The notes beneath the pieces were generated by a model, which was not told the DNA's origin, did not search any database, and saw only the letters and a list, made by a program, of their open reading frames with translations. A program made the translations under genes and the position numbers. A stretch of 64,000 nt of DNA from Myxococcales bacterium (GTDB lineage Bacteria; Myxococcota_A; Polyangia; Polyangiales; Polyangiaceae), in assembly GCA_016794345.1 (NCBI GenBank), contig JAEUKE010000088.1, positions 1-64,000 of the forward strand, read 5' to 3'. Shown piece by piece: positions 26,408 through 34,291 of the stretch (position 1 is its first letter; each line of letters starts with the position of its first letter).

Positions 26408-27202
26408 ATGCCGATTCGTTCTCTACCTCTTCTCTTCCTCCTCGCCACCTGCGACAAGGCGGCCCCTTCGTCGAGCCCGGCGGACGGCGCGGGCACGTTG
26501 TTCCTGTGGATCGGCGCCGACCGGGACGCCTTCACGACCTGCTCGCTGAGCACGAGCTGCACGGACGGCGGCCCGAACAACGCTCTCGCAGGCGAGATCC
26601 AGGTCGCCAACGAGGAGCAGCTGGAGCAAAAGCGAAGCTACGTCCACTTCGCGCTGCCCACGCTGCCGGCCGACGCGGTCATCGAGCGCGCGTACCTCGA
26701 GCTCTACAACCCCGCCACGATGGGTGACGGGCGCTCGGACGACCTCTGCATTCCCGTCGTGCGCCTCCTCGAGCCGTGGGACCCGTTCACGCTCGATTGG
26801 CAGAACCAGCCCCTCGCGTCGGCGATGGGCGGCGAGAGCGCGCTCTCGCTCCGGAGCAACGCCTGGTCGAGCGCCGACGTGACCGTGGCCGTGCGAGAGC
26901 ACTACGCCGATCCGGCGACGAACCACGGCTTCGCGCTGTACGTGCCGGCCGGCGTCCAGGCGGACAAGGGCTTCTACTCGAACAACGCGACGAGCCGGAC
27001 CGTGGACGATCTCGGGCTCGCGCCGCGGCTCCTCCTCGAGGTGACCTCGGAACGAGGCGGCGAGCTCCGCTTTCCCCAGACCCTCGACGAATCGACCGAC
27101 CTCCCCTTCCGCGGCGCGAGCGCGCTCATGGGTCGCGCCGTCGTCGCGGACGACTGGCCCGACGATTGGGCGGTGGCCGGGGACGACGGGAGGTGTCTGT
27201 GA
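26408..27202 (+). CDS. DNRLRE-domain lipoprotein
   Basis: The protein is 264 aa with a short lipoprotein signal (LPLLFLLATC, Cys15). The mature part matches the DNRLRE pattern: KRSYVHFALPTLPADAVIERAYLELYN, WDPFTLDWQNQP and SADVTVAVREHYADPATNHGFALYV, then a final strand APRLLLEVTSERG. These beta-sandwich domains are found on secreted and cell-wall-attached proteins and probably bind or present other modules. Its stop overlaps the next gene's GTG start (GTGA), so the two are one translational unit. Element A lies in front. Confidence 0.75.
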   Translation: MPIRSLPLLFLLATCDKAAPSSSPADGAGTLFLWIGADRDAFTTCSLSTSCTDGGPNNALAGEIQVANEEQLEQKRSYVHFALPTLPADAVIERAYLELYNPATMGDGRSDDLCIPVVRLLEPWDPFTLDWQNQPLASAMGGESALSLRSNAWSSADVTVAVREHYADPATNHGFALYVPAGVQADKGFYSNNATSRTVDDLGLAPRLLLEVTSERGGELRFPQTLDESTDLPFRGASALMGRAVVADDWPDDWAVAGDDGRCL

Positions 27203-28188
27203 GCCTCCGAAGCGGAGTCGTCGCGGGGCTGTTTGTGGCGACCCTCGCCGCGGGGTGCGACGAATGCGAGAGCCCAGCGGACAAGATCAGAAAGAGCTGC
27301 ATCATGGCGCAGGCCTGTCTGAGCCCTGGGGCGGAGCAGTGGCTTCGATCCCAGGTCCCCGAGGCGCCTCCGCCCGAGCCACCGCTCGAGTGCCCCATCA
27401 CAGCCGTGCCCGATGGCATCACGAAGGCGGACCTCGAGCACTGGCTGCGGATGATGTCGCCGTGGGCCACGGATCAGGCGAGCTTCGACCTGCTCTGCGC
27501 GGAGCTCCAGGCAGGTCTGACCGAGGCGATCGAGCACTCCGCCGACGGGATTCCCCCGCCGGATCCGACCGCGCGATGGGTCTGGGTGAAGGTCCGCTCG
27601 AAACACCGCTTGTCCATCGGCGGCGCGACGGGCGTGCCGGTGAGCCGGATCGAGCAGGCGTTTCCGTGCGGAAGGGGAGGCGCGTCACGCAGCGGGGAGC
27701 AGACGACGCTCTGCGCGTCGACCGACCCGCTCCCGGAGGGAGACTACGTGCTCGTCGCAGCGGTCATGGGGGACACGCTGCGCTTCGACGACGCCGAGCA
27801 TCATCACCAGTTTTCATTTGGGTTCGACTCGAACGGGGACCCGAGCGACAACTACGCCGCGTCGCCCCAGTATCCGAACGACTTCTGGGATGACCTCGAT
27901 ACGGTGCTCGTGATCGACGACGCGCCCGGCGCCCCGCCGACCCTCTCCGCGCTCGATCTGAAGACGACGCCGTTTACCCCGCTCGTCAGCCGCGCGCGCG
28001 TCACGTGGAGCGGTGACACCCTGCTGGCCATCCTCCCGGCGGACGAGCTCGCGACGGTGTGCCCGGATCACCGCTTCACCTCGTTCGTGCACCTGGGCGA
28101 TTACGGCCTCATGGCGCCGAATTGGTGGGCCGGCGACACCGAGCCCGTCGTGCACGCCCCGCTCGAGCCCGTTTGCACGGCGACGTGA
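27199..28188 (+). CDS. Hypothetical secreted lipoprotein
   Basis: The protein is 329 aa from GTG at 27199, overlapping the previous stop. The lipoprotein signal ends TLAAGCDE (Cys20). Four more cysteines occur by residue 60. The central part (DDAEHHHQFSFGFDSNGDPSDNY, EGDYVLVAAVMGD) has a beta-sandwich look with an Asp/Asn-rich loop that could bind calcium. DDLDTVLVIDD and a final strand region follow. No family was recognised. Translational coupling to the DNRLRE protein suggests that both act together at the cell surface. Confidence 0.65.
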   Translation: MSLRSGVVAGLFVATLAAGCDECESPADKIRKSCIMAQACLSPGAEQWLRSQVPEAPPPEPPLECPITAVPDGITKADLEHWLRMMSPWATDQASFDLLCAELQAGLTEAIEHSADGIPPPDPTARWVWVKVRSKHRLSIGGATGVPVSRIEQAFPCGRGGASRSGEQTTLCASTDPLPEGDYVLVAAVMGDTLRFDDAEHHHQFSFGFDSNGDPSDNYAASPQYPNDFWDDLDTVLVIDDAPGAPPTLSALDLKTTPFTPLVSRARVTWSGDTLLAILPADELATVCPDHRFTSFVHLGDYGLMAPNWWAGDTEPVVHAPLEPVCTAT

Positions 28189-28223
28189 TCGATTCGGGTC
28201 TCTGGGGGCTCTACCAGGACGAG
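28185..28223 (+). promoter_or_regulatory. 39-bp repeated upstream element, copy B
   Basis: Same layout as copy A (GTGATCGATTCG...GGGGGCTCTACC...ACGAG) with six substitutions and no gaps. It overlaps the last codon and stop of the preceding gene and lies 33 bp before the next start, so its conservation is not explained by coding. Confidence 0.55.
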
Positions 28224-28244
28224 CTGCCCAGGAGGGGTGGCCAC

Positions 28245-28250
28245 AAGGAG
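28245..28250 (+). promoter_or_regulatory. Shine-Dalgarno that selects the second of two ATGs
   Basis: AAGGAG directly abuts the ATG at 28251 but lies 6 nt before the ATG at 28257, so translation should begin at 28257 (MKLLWACL). Confidence 0.7.
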
Positions 28251-28256
28251 ATGACG

Positions 28257-28898
28257 ATGAAATTGCTTTGGGCTTGCCTCATCGGCTCGACGACGGCCGC
28301 GATGCTCCTCGCCTGTGGCGACGGGGAAGAGACGAACGACGGCGGCACGGGAGGCGCGGGCGCGGCCGGCTCGACGTCGAGCTCCACGACCGGGTCCGCG
28401 ACGAACGGCTCGACCACGGGCTCGACCTCGTCGACCTCGAGCGCCACCTCCTCGGGCGGCGGCGGCGGAGGCGGCGGAGGCGAGCCGATCGATCCCCAGT
28501 CGACCGCCTGCACGGAGTTTCCCGAGACCGTCGCGCTCGGCGCGACGATCGACCCGAGCATCAACGGCGCGATCCTCTGCTACTCCGAGGTGAGCGAGTC
28601 GTGCCGGCTGACGACGAACACGTACTCGGACGGCACGAACCCCTGTCCCATGACCGACTCCATCGCGGGGTTCTTCGGGGGAACGTCGGACAACTACGTG
28701 CGGCTCCCGTCGACCTGGACGATCGACACCAGCACGGCCGGCATGATCGAGCCGTCGTTCCCCTACGTGCTGACGCTCGTCCCGACGGGCGAGTCGGTCA
28801 CGATGACGATCACCTCCCCCACCGACGCGACGTACACCGTCGTCTACAGCTTCGACGCCGGCGGGATGTTCACGATGACCTCGTTCGTCGCCGACTGA
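28257..28898 (+). CDS. Gly/Ser/Thr-linker lipoprotein, function unknown
   Basis: The protein is 213 aa. The signal peptide ends AAMLLACGDGEE. The linker (about residues 30-80) is almost only Gly, Ser, Thr and Ala and would be extended. The mature domain of about 130 residues contains two close cysteine pairs (YSEVSESCRLTTNTYSDGTN, NPCPMTD) and several strands ending TYTVVYSFDAGGMFTMTSF, a small beta-sandwich. No family recognised. It is preceded by element B and probably co-regulated with the 26408-28188 pair. Confidence 0.65.
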   Translation: MKLLWACLIGSTTAAMLLACGDGEETNDGGTGGAGAAGSTSSSTTGSATNGSTTGSTSSTSSATSSGGGGGGGGGEPIDPQSTACTEFPETVALGATIDPSINGAILCYSEVSESCRLTTNTYSDGTNPCPMTDSIAGFFGGTSDNYVRLPSTWTIDTSTAGMIEPSFPYVLTLVPTGESVTMTITSPTDATYTVVYSFDAGGMFTMTSFVAD

Positions 28899-28974
28899 CC
28901 TGCGACCCATCGTCGCGGGCGCCCGGGGGGAGAAGCCGCTCGCCAAGTGACCGCAAATCGAGCAAGGTAGGGCC

Positions 28975-29256
28975 ATGTCGACGGAGAAAATCCTCACCTG
29001 GGCCGCCGCGGGCGGCATCCTCACCGCCATCACCGGCTGCGGCGAGACCAAGGCCGCCGGCTCGGCGACCGCGGACACCAAGGCCAAGGCCGCGGACGCG
29101 CCGGCGGCCGCGAGCGCGTCCGGCAGCAAGAAGGACTGCTGCGTGGGCAAGAACGAGTGCAAGGGCAAGGGCGGCTGCAAGACCGACAAGAACGAGTGCG
29201 CCGGCAAGAACGAATGCAAGGGCAAGGGTGGCTGCAGCCACCGCGACTGCAGCTGA
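28975..29256 (+). CDS. Small Cys-rich exported peptide, bufferin (BufA2)-like
   Basis: The protein is 93 aa. A hydrophobic signal (ILTWAAAGGILTAITGC) leads to Cys22, a possible lipidation site, and then an Ala/Lys/Thr linker. The tail holds eight cysteines (55, 56, 62, 68, 75, 81, 87, 92) with an exact internal repeat GKNECKGKGGC at 58-68 and 77-87. CxGKNxCKGxG motifs are characteristic of bufferin-type copper-binding metallophores (BufA2). Those are usually made with BufB/BufC maturases (DUF692, DUF2063), and none is nearby. Metal binding is inferred. It could also simply be a Cys-rich lipoprotein. It is convergent with the oxidoreductase gene. Confidence 0.65.
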   Translation: MSTEKILTWAAAGGILTAITGCGETKAAGSATADTKAKAADAPAAASASGSKKDCCVGKNECKGKGGCKTDKNECAGKNECKGKGGCSHRDCS

Positions 29257-29265
29257 GGCCTGCGC

Positions 29266-29279
29266 GAGCCGTCCGGCTC
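29266..29279. terminator. Short hairpin between convergent genes
   Basis: GAGCC-GTCC-GGCTC forms a 5-bp stem in the 21-bp gap; the minus-strand stop is in its right arm. It is probably a weak bidirectional terminator. Confidence 0.35.
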
Positions 29280-30426
29280 AGCCGATGATCATCGACTCGC
29301 GGAGCAAGCGCCCTTCCTTGAAGCGGCGCAAGCTCCAGCGCTCGAAGAGCGGCAGGTCGGTCCCTTCGGCGATGTGCTGCGCGAGCAGCCTGCCGATCAC
29401 GGGCGCCATCATGAAGCCGTGGCCCATGAAGCCGGAGGCCTGGAAGAAGTCTTCCACCTCGTCGACCTGTCCGACGATCGGGTTCTGGTCGGGCGTGAGG
29501 TCGTAGCAGCCAGCCCACTGCCTCAGCACCTTGACGCTCCCGAGGATGGGCGCGGTCTTGACCAGCGCGCGCGCGTAGAGCGCCAGGAAGGCGTGGCTCG
29601 AGCGCTGGTCGACGCCCTCGGGCACGTCCTCGTTCGAGATGCCGCCGACGATCTCACCGCGGGTCGACTGCGAGAAGTAGAGGCCGTTCGACAGATCCGC
29701 GACGAGCGGGGTGAGCCACGGCTTGAGCGGCTCGGACGAGCAGATCTCGTGACGGTGCGGCTTGTTCGGAAGCTCCACCCCGAGCATCTTGGCGATGCCC
29801 GGGCTCCACGCGCCACACGCGTTCACGACCCGGCTCGTCTTGATCTTCCCCTTCGAGGTGACGACGGCCTCGATGCGGTTGCCCTTCGTCTCGAAGCCGA
29901 GCACGTCGGTGAAGGTGGCGATCTCGACCCCCAGCTCCTCCGCGCCACGTGCGTAGCCCCAGACGAAGGGCCAGGGGAACACGACGGCGTCCTCCGGGTT
30001 GTAGCTCGCCGCGACGACGCCCTCGAGATCGAGCTCGGGCACGATGCGCTGCGCCTCCTTCGGCGTGAGCAGCCGGGTCGGGTGCCCGCACTCGTTCTGG
30101 ACCTTCACGCTGCCTTCGAGCGCCTGCCGGCCCTTGTCGTCGCGGACGAGGAAGAGATAGCCGCCTTGCCGGAACCACACGTTGATCTTCATCTCGCCGG
30201 CGAACGTGCGGCAGATGCGCAGGCTCTCCTGCATGAGCCGGACGTTCGTCTCGCTCGAGAACTGCGCGCGCACGCCGCCGCCGTTCCGACCGCTGGCGCC
30301 GCTGCAGAGGTAGCTTTTCTCGACCACGACGATGTCGCGCACGCCGTGGTTCTTGGCCAGGTTGTAAGCGGTCGAGAGGCCCATGATCCCGCCGCCGATG
30401 ATCACGATGCTCGCTCGGTCGCGCAT
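29278..30426 (-). CDS. FAD-dependent amine/amino-acid oxidoreductase (DAO family, SoxB-like)
   Basis: The protein is 382 aa from the ATG at 30426 with GGAGG four bases upstream; upstream in-frame sequence belongs to the neighbour. The N-terminus is a dinucleotide-binding fold, ASIVIIGGGIMGLSTAYNLA, followed by VVVEKSYLCSGASGRNGGGV (ribose-binding Glu and FAD contact). The C-terminal FAD block is GCYDLTPDQNPIVGQV...FMGHGFMMAPVIGRLLA, as in sarcosine oxidase beta subunits and glycine/proline dehydrogenase-like enzymes. No covalent-FAD motif is assigned. The substrate is probably a secondary amino acid. It lies 13 bp downstream of trmB. Confidence 0.88.
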   Translation of the reverse strand: MRDRASIVIIGGGIMGLSTAYNLAKNHGVRDIVVVEKSYLCSGASGRNGGGVRAQFSSETNVRLMQESLRICRTFAGEMKINVWFRQGGYLFLVRDDKGRQALEGSVKVQNECGHPTRLLTPKEAQRIVPELDLEGVVAASYNPEDAVVFPWPFVWGYARGAEELGVEIATFTDVLGFETKGNRIEAVVTSKGKIKTSRVVNACGAWSPGIAKMLGVELPNKPHRHEICSSEPLKPWLTPLVADLSNGLYFSQSTRGEIVGGISNEDVPEGVDQRSSHAFLALYARALVKTAPILGSVKVLRQWAGCYDLTPDQNPIVGQVDEVEDFFQASGFMGHGFMMAPVIGRLLAQHIAEGTDLPLFERWSLRRFKEGRLLRESMIIG

Positions 30427-30439
30427 GCGTCCTCCGAGG

Positions 30440-31075
30440 CTACCCTTTTTGCCAGCGCAGCCGATAGACCGGCAGGCCATCTTCGATGGCCCGGTGCTCG
30501 CGCGGGCTGCGCGCACCGTAGGGGTTCTCGACGACAACCGGATCGCCGGGTGCGTCCCCCGCGGGGACGAAGCCCGGGTGGGAAGCGACCCGCTCCGCGT
30601 ATTGCGCGGCGCGCTCCTCCACGTCCGTCTGGATGTAGAAGGCGCCGCCCGGCTCGAGCAGCCGGAGGATCGACTCGAGCAAGCCGTCCTTCATGACGAG
30701 GCGCTTCTCGTGCCGCTTCTTCCACCAGGGGTCGGGGAAATGAAGGAAGACCGCGCGCACCGACGCGTCCGGTCCGAGGCGCGGCAGCGCGAGGCCGGCG
30801 TCCTCCGCCAGCACGCGCACGCGCTCGCCGAGCCCCGCCTTCTTCAGGCGCTGATCGACGATGTGCGCCCACTTGAGGCGGATCTCGAAGCCCACGAGCC
30901 GCACGTCCGGGGCCGCCGCCGCGCGCTCGAACAAAAACCCTCCGCGCCCTGGGCCGATCTCGATCTCGAGCGGCCCGCTTCCGGGCAGGAGGGAGTCGAG
31001 GAGCACGGGACCGCCGTCGTCGGGCAGGCGCGCGGCGTGAGCGTAGGGGTGCGTGGGGCGAGGACCAATCCGCAT
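30440..31075 (-). CDS. trmB: tRNA (guanine46-N7)-methyltransferase
   Basis: About 211 aa from the ATG at 31075; a TTG at 31102 is an alternative. The SAM fold opens PLEIEIGPGRGGFLFERA, with VGFEIRLKWA, the catalytic block AVFLHFPDPWWKKRHEKRLV (family signature FPDPWPKxRH), FYIQTDVEERA and a C-terminal basic tail. It methylates G46 in the variable loop of tRNAs. It is first in a two-gene unit with the flavoprotein and divergent from the GT-C-like gene, 38 bp between starts. Confidence 0.93.
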   Translation of the reverse strand: MRIGPRPTHPYAHAARLPDDGGPVLLDSLLPGSGPLEIEIGPGRGGFLFERAAAAPDVRLVGFEIRLKWAHIVDQRLKKAGLGERVRVLAEDAGLALPRLGPDASVRAVFLHFPDPWWKKRHEKRLVMKDGLLESILRLLEPGGAFYIQTDVEERAAQYAERVASHPGFVPAGDAPGDPVVVENPYGARSPREHRAIEDGLPVYRLRWQKG

Positions 31076-31113
31076 GGGGCGAGCGGCCTTCTCATAGCGC
31101 AAGCGGCGGGTGG

Positions 31114-33267
31114 ATGTATGCTCCCGCGCCGCTTCCAGCCATGATCGGTCAGCGCCTCCGCGACGGCGCGAGCGCCTTCGGCGCCCGCGCGAAGCCCTAC
31201 CTCCCCGCGCTCGCGATCTCGAGCGCGCTCGGCCTGCTCGCCGTCCGCAACATCCTCGAAGACGCCGGCCGGCCGGCCATGCCGCTCGACGACTCGTTCA
31301 TCCACCTGGTGTACGCGCGGCGGTTCGGCGAGGGGGCCCCCTTCACGTTCTCCCCCGACGGTGGGTTCTCGAGCGGCGCGACGAGCTTTCTCTGGCCGCT
31401 CGCCTTGGCGCCGTTCTGGCTCATCGGCTTCCGCGGGCTGGACCTCGTCTGGATCGTGTGGGCCCTCGGCACCGTCCTGCACGCGGCGGTGGCCGTCGAG
31501 ACCAAGCGCCTCGCGGAGCCGCTCGTCGGGCGCGCGGCGGCGATCGCCACCGCGGCGATGTGCCTCCTCTTCGGCGCGTTCGCATGGTTCGCGTGGAGCG
31601 GCATGGAGACGATCGCGCTCGCGTGGATCATGACGCGCACCGCGAGGGTCACGAGCGATCTGGCCGAGACGGCGCCCCACCTCCGCACGCGGCGCCTGGC
31701 GGTGGGTGTCGCGCTCGCCGGCGCTGCCGCGCCGCTCATCCGGCCGGAGGGCGGCGTCCTCGCGCTGGTCGCGTTCGCCGGCCTGCTCCTCTATCCGCCC
31801 GCCGGGAGCGAGCGGTTTGGAGCCGCGGCGCGCGCGCTCCTCCCCCGGCTCTGGGCGCTCGTCCCCGTCGCGGGTGTCCTCCTCGTCCCGCTGCTCAACG
31901 TGGCGCTCACCGGGCACGCTCGGTCCAACACGACGATCGTGAAGTGGGCGGTCGGCAACCCCTATTTCACGGACGAGCGGCTGACGCAGCTCGTCCTCGG
32001 CAACATCCGCATGCTCGCGACGGAGCTGCTTTCCGGCGGACCGTACACCGCGATCTTCCTGCCCGAGCAGACCCACTGGGTGCTCGCGGCAGGGCTCGTC
32101 TCCCTGCCCGTCGCGGCGCTCCGCGCGAAGCGCCTGCCCCGAGCCCTCGCCGTCCTCGCGCTCGTCCTCGCGACGCTCATCCCTTGTACGTTCCTCACGA
32201 TCCTCTGGAACCGCGTTCGTTACATCTGGCCGTTCGCGCCGGGGTGGTTCGTGCTCGTGGGGTGCCTCGGTGCCGCGTTGCAAGCGCTCGTCACCCGGTG
32301 GAAGAAGGACTGGGACTTCGTCGCGCTGCTCGTGCCCGCCGTCTTCGCGGGGGCGCTCGCGACGAAGCTCACCTGGAGCCTCAACGACCTCGCGAACAGC
32401 GCGCGCGCGATCGACGCGCAGCAGGTGCGCCTCGGCATGTGGGCGGAGAAGAACCTCCCGGAGGACGCGCGCATCGGCGTCAATGACACCGGCGCCATCG
32501 CCTATTTCTCGGAGCGCGCCACGTTCGACGTCGTCGGGCTCACCACCGAAGGCGAGGCGAAATATTGGGTCGCCGGGCCGGGGTCGCGCTTCGAGCACTA
32601 CGAGCGAATGCCCCGCGAGAAGCTGCCGACTCATTTCATCGTCTACCCCGGGTGGATGGGGATGCAGGCCGTTCTGGGCGAGCGCCTGTTCGAAGCGACG
32701 GTGACGAACCAGTCCATCCTCGGCGGAGCCACGAAGGTGGCCTACGTGGCCGACTGGTCGATCCTCGGGACCGGAAGCCAACCCACCACGCCGCAGCCCC
32801 CGGCGCTGCTGCTGACGGAGCTCGACGTCTCCGACCTCGAATCGGAGGCGGAGCACAGCTACCTCGTGGGCGGCACGACCGAAAATGACAACGCTGTTTT
32901 CACATCCTACGACGATCAGGGCTCCCTGCTCGCGGACGGCGGACGCCACCGGCGCATCCTCGATCGCTTCTCGGTCGATCTGCCGGCCGGCAAGCCCGTG
33001 AAGATGGTCGCCCGCCTCGCCTCGGCCTACGCGATCGACGTGGAGGTGTCGATCGACGGCCAGAAGGTCTCGACGCTGTCGGTCCCGTCGAGCGGCTGGG
33101 CCGAGGTGAGCGCCGATCTCCCGGCGAGCAAGACGGGCCCGAGAGCTCGGATCGAGCTGCGCGCGATCGGCTGGACGGATCCCGCCGAGGCTCACACTGG
33201 CCCTGACGGGAAGGACGAGCCGCCGAGCTTCGGCTCGATGCACTACTGGTTCTACGAGGCACAATGA
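31114..33267 (+). CDS. Polytopic membrane protein, GT-C glycosyltransferase-like
   Basis: The protein is 717 aa, ATG at 31114 (or 31141). About ten hydrophobic segments fill residues 15-420. The first loop contains MPLDDSFIHLVYARRF, an acidic pair followed by aromatic and basic residues as in GT-C lipid-phosphosugar-dependent glycosyltransferases. A GATSFLWPLAL segment follows. The C-terminal 280 residues are soluble, with NDTGAIAYFSERATFDVVGL and a beta-rich end that may be extracytoplasmic. Glycosylation of a surface polymer is inferred. The gene is monocistronic. Certainty about the transferase activity is moderate. Confidence 0.7.
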   Translation: MYAPAPLPAMIGQRLRDGASAFGARAKPYLPALAISSALGLLAVRNILEDAGRPAMPLDDSFIHLVYARRFGEGAPFTFSPDGGFSSGATSFLWPLALAPFWLIGFRGLDLVWIVWALGTVLHAAVAVETKRLAEPLVGRAAAIATAAMCLLFGAFAWFAWSGMETIALAWIMTRTARVTSDLAETAPHLRTRRLAVGVALAGAAAPLIRPEGGVLALVAFAGLLLYPPAGSERFGAAARALLPRLWALVPVAGVLLVPLLNVALTGHARSNTTIVKWAVGNPYFTDERLTQLVLGNIRMLATELLSGGPYTAIFLPEQTHWVLAAGLVSLPVAALRAKRLPRALAVLALVLATLIPCTFLTILWNRVRYIWPFAPGWFVLVGCLGAALQALVTRWKKDWDFVALLVPAVFAGALATKLTWSLNDLANSARAIDAQQVRLGMWAEKNLPEDARIGVNDTGAIAYFSERATFDVVGLTTEGEAKYWVAGPGSRFEHYERMPREKLPTHFIVYPGWMGMQAVLGERLFEATVTNQSILGGATKVAYVADWSILGTGSQPTTPQPPALLLTELDVSDLESEAEHSYLVGGTTENDNAVFTSYDDQGSLLADGGRHRRILDRFSVDLPAGKPVKMVARLASAYAIDVEVSIDGQKVSTLSVPSSGWAEVSADLPASKTGPRARIELRAIGWTDPAEAHTGPDGKDEPPSFGSMHYWFYEAQ

Positions 33268-33298
33268 CGCGCGAAATTGTGTACGTTGCGTCCTGGCC

Positions 33299-34255
33299 AT
33301 GACGGAACGTCGCACCCTCTATCCGCCCATCGAGCCGTACGACCAGGGCATGCTCGCCGTGTCGCCGGTGCACACCATCTATTACGAGCAGTCCGGCAAC
33401 CCCAACGGGAAGCCCGCGGTGTTCGTGCACGGCGGGCCCGGCGGCGGCACCGATCCGAAACATCGCCGCTTCTTCGACCCGGCCAAGTACCGCATCATCC
33501 TCTTCGATCAGCGCGGCTGCGGCCGCAGCACCCCCCACGCGAGCCTGGAACAGAACACCACGTGGGATCTCGTTGCGGACATGGAGCGGATCCGCGAGAA
33601 GCTCGGGATCGAGAAGTGGCTCGTCTTCGGCGGCTCCTGGGGGTCCACCCTCTCGCTCGCTTACGCCCAGACCCACACGGATCGTGTGACCGATCTCGTG
33701 CTCCGCGGCATCTTCCTGCTCCGCAGGTGGGAGATCGACTGGTTCTACCAGGAGGGCGCGTCGCGGCTCTTTCCGGACGCATGGGAGCAATACCTTCAGC
33801 CCATCCCGTCGGAGGAGCGCGGCGATCTCCTCGCCGCGTACCACAAGCGACTGACGAGCTCCGATCGGGAGGTCGCGCTCGCCGCCGCGCGCGCCTGGAG
33901 CATCTGGGAGGGCTCGACGAGCTGTCTCTATCAAGATCCGGATCTCATCTCCAAGATGGGCGGCGCAGACTTCGCCCTCGCGTTCGCTCGCATCGAGTGC
34001 CACTACTTCGTCAACAAGGGCTTCTTCGATCGCGAATCCGCGCTCGTCGAGGGCGCGGCGAAGCTGCGGCATATCCCCGGCGTCATCGTGCAGGGCCGCT
34101 ATGACGTGGTCTGCCCCGCCGAGAGCGCTTGGGATCTCCACCGCGTGTGGCCGGAGGCGAAGCTCGTGCTCGTCCCCGACGCAGGCCACTCGGCGATGGA
34201 GCCCGGCATCTTGCATGAGCTCGTCTCCGCGACGGACGCGTTCGCTAGCAGGTGA
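33299..34255 (+). CDS. pip: Prolyl iminopeptidase
   Basis: The protein is 318 aa. An alpha/beta-hydrolase of peptidase family S33 that releases N-terminal proline. Visible: VFVHGGPGGGTDPKHRRFFD (oxyanion loop), LFDQRGCGRSTPHA (family block), nucleophile GGSWGSTLSLAYAQ, IWEGSTSCLYQD, acid GRYDVVCPAESAWDLH and histidine DAGHSAMEPG. Length and block order match bacterial Pip. It has no signal peptide, so it is cytosolic. It follows the GT-C-like gene by 31 bp. Confidence 0.94.
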   Translation: MTERRTLYPPIEPYDQGMLAVSPVHTIYYEQSGNPNGKPAVFVHGGPGGGTDPKHRRFFDPAKYRIILFDQRGCGRSTPHASLEQNTTWDLVADMERIREKLGIEKWLVFGGSWGSTLSLAYAQTHTDRVTDLVLRGIFLLRRWEIDWFYQEGASRLFPDAWEQYLQPIPSEERGDLLAAYHKRLTSSDREVALAAARAWSIWEGSTSCLYQDPDLISKMGGADFALAFARIECHYFVNKGFFDRESALVEGAAKLRHIPGVIVQGRYDVVCPAESAWDLHRVWPEAKLVLVPDAGHSAMEPGILHELVSATDAFASR

Positions 34256-34291
34256 GGCGAGCCCGGGCCGTACGGGCTATCCTCCCTGGCC

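Noticed and set aside
30844..33315. 823-codon minus-strand frame opposite the GT-C-like gene
   Set aside because: Composition is Arg/Glu/Asp-rich with no membrane or domain features; the plus strand has a regular membrane pattern.
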